Assembly: GCA_023666615.1 (NCBI GenBank) | Contig: JAMPBQ010000003.1 | Coordinates: 24,521-88,520 of the forward strand | Direction: 5' to 3' | Length of the DNA: 64,000 nt | DNA from: Clostridium sp. | GTDB taxonomy: Bacteria > Bacteroidota > Bacteroidia > Bacteroidales > Muribaculaceae | Part shown: positions 53,771-62,842 of the stretch, piece by piece | How the letters are laid out: each line of letters begins with the position of its first letter | Numbering within the stretch: position 1 is the first letter of the stretch | The notes under the pieces: generated by a model | Databases searched by the model: none | What the model was told of the DNA's origin: nothing | What the model saw: only the letters and a program-made list of their open reading frames with translations | Program-made: the position numbers and the translations under genes

Positions 53771-55303
53771 ATGGAAGCTCGTTCAAAAAGGATAGTAAAA
53801 AATACTATCCTTTTATATATCCGAACATTCATAACAATGATTGTTGGGATATATACAGGACGTATAATGCTCGAAGCCTTAGGCATTGACAACTATGGCA
53901 TTCAAAATGTCGTTGGTGGTATAGTTGCATTTTCATCCTTATTGGTAGGTTCAATGTCTTCTGCAAGCAGTAGATACATTACCTACGCTTTAGGTGAAGG
54001 AGATAGCATTAAATCACAGAATACATTTATAACTGTTGCCAATGTTCAGATACTGCTGGCTATCATTGTGGTTTTGTTGCTTGAAATTTTTGGCGTTTAT
54101 TTTTTAAATAACGTGGCTAATATACCGGATGGTCGAATGTATGCCGCAAATTGGGTACTACAATTCTCAATATTATCTACATTTATATCAATTTCAAATG
54201 TCCCCTTTTCAGCAAGCATTATAGCACACGAAAGAATGGGAGTATATGCATATATGAGTATTTTTGATGCGTGTTCAAAATTAATTATTTGTTATGCAAT
54301 TATGACTTATCAAGGGGATAGATTGATTTTGTATTCGTTTCTATTTACCGTAACAGGAATTATTGTTTCGATTTTTTACATCTTTTATTGCTCGAAAAAG
54401 TTTCAAGAAGTAACATATCGTTTATACCTCAATATCTCTTTAGTCAAAGAAATCGCATCATTTTCCGGGTGGAATTTTTTACATTATTTCTCTTGGATAA
54501 TGAGCACTCAAGGTGTTAATTTTCTAATTAATATATTTTTTGGTGTTTCTTTTAACGCCGCTAGAGGCATAGCTAATACCGTAGGAGGCGCTGTTAAAAG
54601 TTTCGTCTATAATTTTATGGCGGCTTTTAATCCCCAAATAACAAAATCATACGCAAATAAAGATTTTGATTATGCATTTTCTTTGGTCAATAAGGGCACA
54701 AAATATTCTTGGTATATGATGTATGTCTTTGTTGTGCCAGTATGTATGGAATCCAAAACAATTTTAAGCATTTGGTTGGTAGAAGTTCCTCCGATGGCTC
54801 ACATTTTTTTAATATTTACAATGTTTGAGTCTATCGCCCTCCTATCTGGCGAATCTCTTTATAAGCTTATTTTGGCGGATGGAAGAGTAAAAACGTACTC
54901 CATTGCAGTTTCTTTATATCAAGTTTTAATTTTTCCCCTAACTTGGTTAGCCTATAAAATGGGCTTGCCTGTGTGGTCATCCTATCCTATATTTATATTT
55001 GTTTTCTTTACGATTAATATAATTCGTCTAATAATCCTATATAATAATATTTCTTACAATTGGATTCAATTTGTTAACGAAGTATTAAAGCCTTGTTTTA
55101 AAGTTTCTATAATATCTTTTATTCCTCCCATAATTTTGTCCTTATTTTTGCATGATGGAGTCTCACGACTAGTGATAATGATTCCGTTTTGCATTGCAAG
55201 TGTGATGTTTACAATTTATGTTTTTGGATTGTCCAGTGTAGAACGAGTATTTTTTAAAGAAAGATTATCCAAACATCTTAAAAATAAAATCTTTAAAGAC
55301 TAA
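53771..55303 (+). CDS. Wzx-type polysaccharide flippase (MOP superfamily)
   Basis: 510 residues from the ATG at 53771; an upstream extension in frame overlaps the 3' end of the fusion gene and lacks conserved content. It has the same N-terminal signature as the flippase of the left locus (KRIVKNTILLYIRTFITMIV, then TGRIMLEALGIDNYGIQNVV) and about 12-14 membrane segments. It moves lipid-linked repeat units across the inner membrane. Base composition is strongly AT-rich compared with the preceding gene, suggesting separate origin of the two. Confidence 0.9.
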   Translation: MEARSKRIVKNTILLYIRTFITMIVGIYTGRIMLEALGIDNYGIQNVVGGIVAFSSLLVGSMSSASSRYITYALGEGDSIKSQNTFITVANVQILLAIIVVLLLEIFGVYFLNNVANIPDGRMYAANWVLQFSILSTFISISNVPFSASIIAHERMGVYAYMSIFDACSKLIICYAIMTYQGDRLILYSFLFTVTGIIVSIFYIFYCSKKFQEVTYRLYLNISLVKEIASFSGWNFLHYFSWIMSTQGVNFLINIFFGVSFNAARGIANTVGGAVKSFVYNFMAAFNPQITKSYANKDFDYAFSLVNKGTKYSWYMMYVFVVPVCMESKTILSIWLVEVPPMAHIFLIFTMFESIALLSGESLYKLILADGRVKTYSIAVSLYQVLIFPLTWLAYKMGLPVWSSYPIFIFVFFTINIIRLIILYNNISYNWIQFVNEVLKPCFKVSIISFIPPIILSLFLHDGVSRLVIMIPFCIASVMFTIYVFGLSSVERVFFKERLSKHLKNKIFKD

Positions 55304-55309
55304 GCCAAA

Positions 55310-56422
55310 TTGGAGTTAAACGACGGAAAAATAAAAGTATTGGCATATTATTTGCCACAATTTCACCCTACTGTTGAAAACGACGAGTGGTGGGGGCCTG
55401 GATTTACAGAATGGACTAACGTGGGGCGCGCAAAGCCCTTGTTCAAAGGCCATCTGCAGCCAAAAGTTCCGGCCGATTTGGGCTACTATGATTTGAGGGT
55501 GCCGGAGGTGGCCGTAAAGCAGGCTGATCTTGCGCGAAAGGCTGGCGTTGCGGGCTTCTGCTATTGGCATTATTGGTTTGGCAACGGCAAAAAGTTGCTT
55601 GAAATGCCGGCCGAAAGAATGCTGAAATCAGGGCAGCCTGACTTTCCCTTCTGCTTTGCTTGGGCAAATCATGGGTGGTGGAGAAAATCATGGTCGCCCA
55701 ATGGCTCTTCTGAGCTTTTAATTGCTCAAAAATATCCAGGGATGTCAGACATAGACGAACATTTTCGCTATTGTCTTCCCTTTTTTAAGGACGAGAGATA
55801 TATGCGGTATAATGGAAAGCCCATTTTCGTTATTTATAAGCATATCGACTATAATGACATTGATGTGTTCATAAATCGGTGGAATGAATTGGCTCGGCTG
55901 GAGGGTTTGTCAGATGGCTTTTATTTTGTCACAGGACTATTGTCTTTTGATACTCTGCAACATGCCAAGGAAAAAGGTCTCAATGGTGGAATACTTGATG
56001 TAAATGCTAGACGATGCTTAATACCATCTTTAACCACCAGATTGCTTGATCGCATAAAATATTTCTTAAAATTAAACAAGCTGTTTCGCCCCCAAAAAAT
56101 TGATTATAAAAATTTGATCCGACAAGCCTGGGAGGATGGCATTTTTGGCTCGGGAGATGTGATACCGATGGTGCTTCCGAATTGGGACCATACTCCAAGG
56201 AGCGGGAAATGCGGGACTGTTTACACTCACGCCACCCCGGAAAATTTCGGGAAGATGCTTGATAAAGTCCTTCCAAGGGTAAAGAAAAAAGAGAATAAGC
56301 TTGTAATCCTAAAATCATGGAATGAATGGGGTGAGGGCAACTACATGGAGCCTGACATTGTGTTTGGGCACGGGTTTATCGATATGCTAAACAAAAAATT
56401 GAGCGAATATAATCATGAGTGA
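55310..56422 (+). CDS. WbsX-like glycan protein (GH99-like domain)
   Basis: 370 residues, probably from a TTG start 6 bp after the flippase stop. The signature KVLAYYLPQFHPTVENDEWW with GPGFTEW at the front, CFAWANHGWWRKSW in the middle and ILKSWNEWGEGNYMEPD at the end is that of the WbsX family, with a GH99-like TIM-barrel fold, frequent in O-antigen and capsule clusters. It is thought to act as a glycosyltransferase or glycosidase on the repeat unit. The next gene starts 7 bases before its stop. Confidence 0.87.
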   Translation: MELNDGKIKVLAYYLPQFHPTVENDEWWGPGFTEWTNVGRAKPLFKGHLQPKVPADLGYYDLRVPEVAVKQADLARKAGVAGFCYWHYWFGNGKKLLEMPAERMLKSGQPDFPFCFAWANHGWWRKSWSPNGSSELLIAQKYPGMSDIDEHFRYCLPFFKDERYMRYNGKPIFVIYKHIDYNDIDVFINRWNELARLEGLSDGFYFVTGLLSFDTLQHAKEKGLNGGILDVNARRCLIPSLTTRLLDRIKYFLKLNKLFRPQKIDYKNLIRQAWEDGIFGSGDVIPMVLPNWDHTPRSGKCGTVYTHATPENFGKMLDKVLPRVKKKENKLVILKSWNEWGEGNYMEPDIVFGHGFIDMLNKKLSEYNHE

Positions 56423-57398
56423 AAAAGTCGATGCCATAAACATAGTGTTCTGCACAGACACAAATTATATCATGCCCTCGGGAGTGTTCATGAAGTCTGT
56501 CAGCGTGAATAATCAGGGCAATGATGTAGAATTTCATTGCATAGTTGACGAGAGCGTGACAAAGGAGGATGAAAATCAGTTGATTTCTACAATTGGCGAC
56601 TGCAAGCGCCACAATATTTCATTCTACCGGGTATGCGGCAGGGATTTTGAAAACATGCCCAATCTGGATGTTTCAGAAGAATACGCTAAGAAAAACAAAG
56701 TGACCGCAACGCACACCACCAAAGCCTGCTACTATCGCCTGTCAATGGCAAATCTCCTGCCCTCAAATCTTAAGCGAGTGCTGTATTTCGATTGTGACAT
56801 TATTGTGACTCAGGACCTTCTGCCTATGTGGCAAGCAAATCTAGAGGGAAATGCCGTCGCCGCTGTTGTTGACGAAGGCGAATTGGACATGAGCTATGAT
56901 CAGCTTGAATACTCCCCTGAATACGGATATTTCAATTCCGGAGCGATGGTAATAGACCTGGACTATTGGCGCAAAAATGATATGTTTACGAAATTTCTTG
57001 AAATAATTCGATGCCATGCGGGAAGAATGCGCCAGCATGACCAAGAAATACTCAACATAGCCTTCCACGATTCGGTCAAGCGTTTGCCTATCAAATATAA
57101 TCTTCAAGAAAATTTCCTGCGAGACTCAAGACTAATCTCTAACTTCTATGCAAAATACAGCTCTGAAATTGAGAATGGATTAAAGGATTATGCAGTGATT
57201 CACTACACCGCTGATAAGCCTTGGCATAAAGAAAACAATCAGCCGCTAAAAAAAGAATTCTATAAATATCTTGGCCTCACAAAATGGCGCGGATATAAAC
57301 CATATTGGAAACGCCCAAAATTCAAAAGAAACATCATTGTGTATAGATTCTTGCAGAACATAGGCATTTTCAGAAAAATGTATCGGTCCATAGATTAA
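56415..57398 (+). CDS. Family 8 glycosyltransferase
   Basis: 327 residues. GT8 motifs in order: INIVFCTDTNYIMPSGVFMK, the DxD-type metal site RVLYFDCDIIVTQD, EYGYFNSGAMVIDLDYWRKN, RQHDQEILNIAFHD and AVIHYTADKPWHK near the end. It uses a UDP-sugar with retention of configuration to extend lipopolysaccharide or capsule units; LPS glucosyl- and galactosyltransferases belong here. It overlaps the WbsX-like gene by 8 bases. Confidence 0.92.
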   Translation: MSEKVDAINIVFCTDTNYIMPSGVFMKSVSVNNQGNDVEFHCIVDESVTKEDENQLISTIGDCKRHNISFYRVCGRDFENMPNLDVSEEYAKKNKVTATHTTKACYYRLSMANLLPSNLKRVLYFDCDIIVTQDLLPMWQANLEGNAVAAVVDEGELDMSYDQLEYSPEYGYFNSGAMVIDLDYWRKNDMFTKFLEIIRCHAGRMRQHDQEILNIAFHDSVKRLPIKYNLQENFLRDSRLISNFYAKYSSEIENGLKDYAVIHYTADKPWHKENNQPLKKEFYKYLGLTKWRGYKPYWKRPKFKRNIIVYRFLQNIGIFRKMYRSID

Positions 57399-57413
57399 AT
57401 AAATATTCTATCT

Positions 57414-58451
57414 ATGCGAGATTCAGGAATAGAATTGGCAAGAGTCCTATCAGTTACATTCATTCTTGGAATTCATATTATCCAACTTGTTATAGGCGCA
57501 CCATATACTCAAGAATTGATTGTAGACCCTATTCAATCAATTACTATGATATTTTTTTTATCATTGTTTATTGTTTGTGTAGATATCTTCATAATAATAA
57601 GCGCATGGTTTGAAATACATGCTACATCAAAAGGCCTATTCAAGTTAATGTTTCAATGTTTATTTTTCGCGTTTATTGACCTTATACTGTCTCATTTCAT
57701 AAGTGGGTCTGACTTATCATTAATGGGGGGGGGTAAATATTTGATTACAAGCATATTCCCTGGCTGGTTCATTGCTGCGTATATAATTTTGTATCTTGTA
57801 TCGCCAATAATTAATGAATTTATTGCCAAATCAGAAAAAAGACGTACAAAACGATTGCTTATCGCAATGTCCATGCTTGTCTTCATGTATGGATGGATTT
57901 TTAATGGCTGTTCTGGCAATGAAAGCACTTTCATATCTGGATATTCTGCCACTTTCTTGATTTATTTGTACATTGCTGTTCGTTACATTAAGGTTCATTG
58001 TTCAGGGCGTGTGCTAAATATCCCAAAGTCCACTTGGCTAATATTATGGTCTAGCCTTTTAATCTTAGACGTAATAGTTTGGATTATTTCCGCCTATTTG
58101 AGGGCTGGTGAAATTAATTCGAAAATATTCCTTTACACTTCTCCTATTGTTTTAATTCAATCATTTTGTATGTTTATGTTCTTTTTAAAGTTAAATTTGA
58201 AGAGTCGGATTGTAAATTGGTTAGGGGCTTCAAGTCTATCTATAATGTTGTTGCATTGGCATTGCAATGGCTATATATTTAAAAGTTTTTCAAATTACAT
58301 TTGGGATGCGTCGGATGGCTTTATGTGCATAATATTTCTGACATTGTTTATTTTAAGTATTTCAATATGGGCGGTTTTATTAGATCAAATCCGCCTTTGT
58401 CTGTGGAATACGCTAGAATATGTATTGAAAATTAGATCTTTAAGATTCTAA
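57414..58451 (+). CDS. Acyltransferase family 3 membrane protein
   Basis: 345 residues with about 10 membrane segments. The front reads RDSGIELARVLSVTFILGIH (acyltransferase-3 N-terminus with the conserved Arg and His), later FPGWFIAAYIILYLVSPIIN. Such proteins transfer acetyl or other acyl groups to extracytoplasmic sugars, so it would decorate the glycan of this locus. Codon use is AT-rich. It follows the GT8 gene by 15 bp. Confidence 0.85.
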   Translation: MRDSGIELARVLSVTFILGIHIIQLVIGAPYTQELIVDPIQSITMIFFLSLFIVCVDIFIIISAWFEIHATSKGLFKLMFQCLFFAFIDLILSHFISGSDLSLMGGGKYLITSIFPGWFIAAYIILYLVSPIINEFIAKSEKRRTKRLLIAMSMLVFMYGWIFNGCSGNESTFISGYSATFLIYLYIAVRYIKVHCSGRVLNIPKSTWLILWSSLLILDVIVWIISAYLRAGEINSKIFLYTSPIVLIQSFCMFMFFLKLNLKSRIVNWLGASSLSIMLLHWHCNGYIFKSFSNYIWDASDGFMCIIFLTLFILSISIWAVLLDQIRLCLWNTLEYVLKIRSLRF

Positions 58452-58476
58452 TTTTCTGATATTGAATTTTCTGTTT

Positions 58477-59451
58477 ATGCCAATTCTTTCAATAATAATA
58501 CCTGTTTACAATTCAGAGAAATACCTATATCAATGTATTTCTTCTTTATATAGGCAAGGATTAAAAATTGATGAATTTGAAGTGCTGTTAATTGATGACG
58601 GGTCAAAAGACGATAGTTTGTCAAAAGCGAAAACTTGGGGGACGCGGCATAAAAACATACGGGTTTTTCATCAAGAGAATCAGGGGCAGGCCGTCGCCCG
58701 CAATCTTGGAATCGACAATTCAAAAGGCGATTATCTTATGTTTGTTGATTCCGATGATTACATTTTAGATGCGGCCTTGCTTCCTTTGATAAATCAAATT
58801 TCAAATAAAGATTTGGATTGTCTTGGGTTTGGAATTGAATTTGAGAACAGCTCTGGGAAGATTATTAATTCTATAAAACATATTCCAAGCGGTGAGATAT
58901 ATTCAGGCGAACATGCTGTCTTAAACTTTGATGTTATAGGTAGTGTCTGTACATATATATTTAAGGCCAATATTTTAAAAGGGAACAAAATAAGATTCAA
59001 AAGAGGATTTGTCCATGAAGACGCGGAGTTTTGTTTTCGAATTTTTCCGCTAATTAAGACATTTTGCTATTCAAACAACATTGCATATCACTATCGCTAC
59101 AATCCAACAAGCACCGACCGTTCGTCAGACATAGACTCAATTATTAAGCGGGTCAATTCTGATTTAATAATCGCATGCGAAATAAAGAAACATATTTCAA
59201 AAGGGGATTTTGGTGAATCAATAGCCAGTCACTACAACAAGATTTCCAATTCCCTCATAGTTTCTCACTATTTGTCTTTTCATAAGTTAAAGCATTCTCA
59301 CCAAATAAAATCATCATATTTCTCATTCGTAAAAAATTTCGACTGTTTCCCAATAAAAGGCAGATGCGGCTCTTTCCGTTCAACCGTATTTTCTAAGTTC
59401 ATTAATTTGCACATCTTAATTTTAAGAGTAATCCATGCGTTCAAAAACTAA
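58477..59451 (+). CDS. Family 2 glycosyltransferase
   Basis: 324 residues from the ATG at 58477; a TTG five codons earlier is less likely. GT-A signature: PILSIIIPVYNSEKYLYQCI, LLIDDGSKDDS, NQGQAVARNLGIDNSKGDYL and the metal-binding FVDSDD. HEDAEFCFRIFPLIKTF in the C-terminal half carries the catalytic-base ED motif. It probably adds one sugar to the repeat unit. Its last 17 bases overlap the start of the next gene. Confidence 0.92.
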   Translation: MPILSIIIPVYNSEKYLYQCISSLYRQGLKIDEFEVLLIDDGSKDDSLSKAKTWGTRHKNIRVFHQENQGQAVARNLGIDNSKGDYLMFVDSDDYILDAALLPLINQISNKDLDCLGFGIEFENSSGKIINSIKHIPSGEIYSGEHAVLNFDVIGSVCTYIFKANILKGNKIRFKRGFVHEDAEFCFRIFPLIKTFCYSNNIAYHYRYNPTSTDRSSDIDSIIKRVNSDLIIACEIKKHISKGDFGESIASHYNKISNSLIVSHYLSFHKLKHSHQIKSSYFSFVKNFDCFPIKGRCGSFRSTVFSKFINLHILILRVIHAFKN

Positions 59452-60430
59452 GGGCGGATTATACATAAAATTTAGGAAAAGGCTAATCACTGAATTTCAG
59501 TTCCATATGCATGACTTTGTGGATGATTGCATAAAAGCTGGAATCCCTCAAAAAAGCGATTTGTTCCCTTCATATAGATTTCACGTAAGGTCGTTATTTA
59601 AGCGTATTGCTTTGTGGCTCTATCGAGTTCAAAAAAGGATGGGGCTACTGCCTCAAAAAAAATCAAAATTGTTGATAACCGCAACCGGAGGAACAATAGA
59701 TGAGAATGTCTTTCCTTATTTATGGGGCTATGATATCGTTCCCGTTATTTGGGATTGTTGGCCCGGCGCCTATCAAAAGCTGTTGAAATCTATTGAATTA
59801 TTTGATATAAATACAATATTTGTTACTTCAAGCAAGGTTGCCAATAAAATAGCGCAAGATTCTAAAGCCAAGGCATACTGGATATACGAAGGCATAAGAC
59901 AGTCGAAATACTTCAAAGGGGAAATTTTAAAAAATAGGCCATTTGATATTATTGAATTAGGGAGACGGGATTTATCATACCACAAACATCTAGAGTATCT
60001 CGCAAAGCAGGGCATAAAATTGACAGCAAGCGGAGTGCGTGCTGACGGGAGGCTTAACGAGGATAATCTATTATTCGATTCTGAAAAGGAAATGGCTGAA
60101 AACATTTGTCTTCATAAGATAATGATTTGTTTTCCGCAATCAATCACAAATCCTAAAGTGGCGGGAGACATAGAAACATTGACCCAAAGATACTGGGAGG
60201 CAATGTTGTCTAGATGCCTCATATTGGGGCATGCCCCCGACGAATTAATTTCGGTAATGGGATACAATCCATGCATAGAGGTGAATCCTACAAGCCCTAA
60301 AGAACAGGTAATTGACATACTAAATAATATAGATTCATTCCAACAGCTAGTGGACAAAAATTATAGGGCGGCAATCGAGTTGTCTTCGTGGGAGAGCCGG
60401 ATAAATAAAATCAAACAAGTTCTAAAATAA
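59435..60430 (+). CDS. GT1-like glycosyltransferase (CgeB/GT-B type)
   Basis: 331 residues, without membrane segments. No GT-A motifs; instead a Rossmann-like layout with [35 protein letters not shown], and the C-terminal [20 protein letters not shown] with an Ala-x-x-Cys-x-x-Leu pattern that resembles nucleotide-sugar binding in GT-B proteins of the CgeB kind. I am less sure of this family than of its neighbours. It overlaps the GT2 gene by 17 bases and is followed by gmd 7 bp later. Confidence 0.6.
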   Translation: MRSKTKGGLYIKFRKRLITEFQFHMHDFVDDCIKAGIPQKSDLFPSYRFHVRSLFKRIALWLYRVQKRMGLLPQKKSKLLITATGGTIDENVFPYLWGYDIVPVIWDCWPGAYQKLLKSIELFDINTIFVTSSKVANKIAQDSKAKAYWIYEGIRQSKYFKGEILKNRPFDIIELGRRDLSYHKHLEYLAKQGIKLTASGVRADGRLNEDNLLFDSEKEMAENICLHKIMICFPQSITNPKVAGDIETLTQRYWEAMLSRCLILGHAPDELISVMGYNPCIEVNPTSPKEQVIDILNNIDSFQQLVDKNYRAAIELSSWESRINKIKQVLK

Positions 60431-60437
60431 CGGAATT

Positions 60438-61529
60438 ATGAAAACTGCGCTAATAACAGGAATAACTGGACAGGATGGCTCTTTCCTAGCAGAGCTGCTT
60501 CTTAAAAAAAACTATGATGTGCATGGGACGATTCGTCGTTCATCAGTAGATTTCCGTGAGCGCATATTTCACCTTGAAGGCCAACCTAACTTCCATCTGC
60601 ACTATGCCGACCTCGGTGACTCTATGTCAATAATTCAGGTTTTAAACAAGGTCAAGCCAGATGAAGTATATAACCTTGCGGCACAAAGCCACGTGCAGGT
60701 ATCGTTTGACTCGCCAGAGTTTACCGCTGATGTGGATGCGACAGGTGTCCTCCGCCTGTTGGAGGGTATCCGCCAGTGCGGGCTTGCAAAGACTTGTCGA
60801 TTCTATCAGGCTTCCACATCGGAGCTCTATGGCAAAGTCGAAGAGGTGCCCCAAAACGAGAACACTCCTTTCCATCCTTACTCCCCTTACGCTGTTGCAA
60901 AGCTCTATGGGTTTTGGATTGTTAAGGAATATAGAGAAGCTTACAATATGTATGCCTGTTCCGGCATTCTTTTCAACCATGAATCGGAGCGTCGTGGAGA
61001 GACATTCGTAACGCGTAAGATTACGTTGGCCGCGGCGCGTATTGCGCAAGGCAAGCAAGAAAAGCTTTATCTTGGAAACCTTTCTTCACTCCGCGACTGG
61101 GGGTATGCAAAGGATTATGTGGAATGTATGTGGCTTATCCTCCAACAGCCCGAGCCTGAAGATTTCGTTATCGCCACCGGCGAGCAGCATTCTGTGCGCG
61201 AGTTCTGCCTGTATGCCTTCCGGCGCGTAGGAATAGAGCTGGAGTTTGTAGGGGAAGGCGTTGATGAAAAGGGAATTGACCGCAAAACAGGCAAAGTCAT
61301 CATAGAGGTGTCCCCAGATTTCTATCGTCCTACTGATGTCGTAAATCTCTTGGGGGATCCGGAAAAAGCTAGGATAAAACTCGGATGGGATCCTTCAAGG
61401 AAAACATCGTTCGAACAACTCATCAACTGTATGGTTGATGCTGATATGAAGAAAGTTGCGGTGGAAAGCGTCGGCGAGAAAGTGAGGCTTAACCTTGAGG
61501 AATATCTCGAAAAGGGAATAGTTAAATAA
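60438..61529 (+). CDS. gmd: GDP-mannose 4,6-dehydratase
   Basis: 363 residues, normal length. NADP-binding [31 protein letters not shown], the catalytic [20 protein letters not shown] with Thr/Ser and Glu, and [20 protein letters not shown] with the Tyr-xxx-Lys pair are all present, plus [20 protein letters not shown]. It makes GDP-4-keto-6-deoxymannose, precursor of GDP-L-fucose, GDP-D-rhamnose or perosamine. The next enzyme of each route is not seen in the window; GDP-L-fucose synthase often follows gmd directly but does not here. GC content is higher than in the flanking genes. Confidence 0.96.
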   Translation: MKTALITGITGQDGSFLAELLLKKNYDVHGTIRRSSVDFRERIFHLEGQPNFHLHYADLGDSMSIIQVLNKVKPDEVYNLAAQSHVQVSFDSPEFTADVDATGVLRLLEGIRQCGLAKTCRFYQASTSELYGKVEEVPQNENTPFHPYSPYAVAKLYGFWIVKEYREAYNMYACSGILFNHESERRGETFVTRKITLAAARIAQGKQEKLYLGNLSSLRDWGYAKDYVECMWLILQQPEPEDFVIATGEQHSVREFCLYAFRRVGIELEFVGEGVDEKGIDRKTGKVIIEVSPDFYRPTDVVNLLGDPEKARIKLGWDPSRKTSFEQLINCMVDADMKKVAVESVGEKVRLNLEEYLEKGIVK

Positions 61530-61669
61530 TCACAATGGTATCGATTATCGCCAATTTTTAATAAATCCGAGGCATGCACTGCACCATGTGCCGAGTTTCA
61601 AGAATTAACAAATTTTATTAGACATACTCTAAAACACACGATAATAAAAATCAAAGTAACAACGCGCTA

Positions 61670-62689
61670 ATGAATAAACCATCGAGAATTGAATACATTG
61701 ATGCGATTAAAGGATTCGCAATAATGTTGATGATTTTTGGACATATGCCAATACATAATCTAAATTGGCTAATTTATTCATTCCACATGCCATTATTTTT
61801 TATTCTCAGTGGCTTCTTTTTCAATCCAAACAAACCAATTCTTCCTAGATTAAAAAAATTGATGGTGCCTTACACTATAACAGCCATCATCATTTTAGGA
61901 ATTTATCTTATAATTGAATTTTTCAATCATATAAACGGATATCATCAATTTTCAATTAATGAATTTTTATTGAAGGTTTGTGCTTATATTTGTGGATGCA
62001 CAAAAGCGGTTTCCATTGGAAGATTCACTATATCTGATGCCGGTCCAATTTGGTTCTTGATGGCATTGTCTCTTGGCTATTATTTTTTATGGTTGTTGGA
62101 ATTACTACAAAAGAGACTCAATATTAGACGCTTTACAATAATTGGTTGCTATGTTCTTGCTGTTTTAGGTTGGGTGTTAAGTCTAGTATTCGGCCAATTG
62201 CCATTTTCATTAAACCAAGCGATGGAAGTTCCTTTATTTTTAATCACTGGGGCAAAAATAAAAAATATTGTATCTCAAAATAATTCTACTCTATTTTTTA
62301 CATGTATTTGTTTGTGGATTATATTACTTTATTTCCAAAAAGAAATACAATACATGAGTATGGGGGTTATAGGTGCAATTTATTTTCCTATATATATATT
62401 AGGGTCAATCTCCGCATCCTATTTGATTATTTTATTTTTCAAAAAATTTAACAACAAAAGAGTTATGTTTGTATTCAATGTTATAGGTTCCTCCACCTTG
62501 TTGATTTTATGCTTGCACACAATTGATTTATTTGGTGTCACTCCTTTTCTAAATTCATATTTATCCTTTTATAGCCATGTCTCTTATTCCTTTATCATAT
62601 TGGTCTTTAGATGTATCCTTTATTCTTTGCTATTAATGTTTGTCATAAAAAAGTACTATACAAAGAAAACACAAATAACATTAGCTTAA
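61670..62689 (+). CDS. Acyltransferase family 3 membrane protein
   Basis: 339 residues, about 10 membrane segments. The opening RIEYIDAIKGFAIMLMIFGH and SFHMPLFFILSGFFFNPNKP are the hallmarks of O-acyltransferase family 3. It likely acetylates a sugar of the same glycan and is distinct from the acyltransferase at 57414. It is strongly AT-rich and is separated from gmd by 140 bp without a visible promoter. Another 153 bp of AT-rich, featureless DNA follow. Confidence 0.9.
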   Translation: MNKPSRIEYIDAIKGFAIMLMIFGHMPIHNLNWLIYSFHMPLFFILSGFFFNPNKPILPRLKKLMVPYTITAIIILGIYLIIEFFNHINGYHQFSINEFLLKVCAYICGCTKAVSIGRFTISDAGPIWFLMALSLGYYFLWLLELLQKRLNIRRFTIIGCYVLAVLGWVLSLVFGQLPFSLNQAMEVPLFLITGAKIKNIVSQNNSTLFFTCICLWIILLYFQKEIQYMSMGVIGAIYFPIYILGSISASYLIILFFKKFNNKRVMFVFNVIGSSTLLILCLHTIDLFGVTPFLNSYLSFYSHVSYSFIILVFRCILYSLLLMFVIKKYYTKKTQITLA

Positions 62690-62842
62690 TCAATGTTTTA
62701 TGATTAGAAATAAATTAATCTAACTATTGAAGAAAATGAATGTTTGCTTAATTTTGGCGCTATTATATTGTAAGATTTTCGTCTTGCGTAATTAATGTTG
62801 TAACATTGATATATAGCTATCTCTCTCATCTGTTCGTAATCT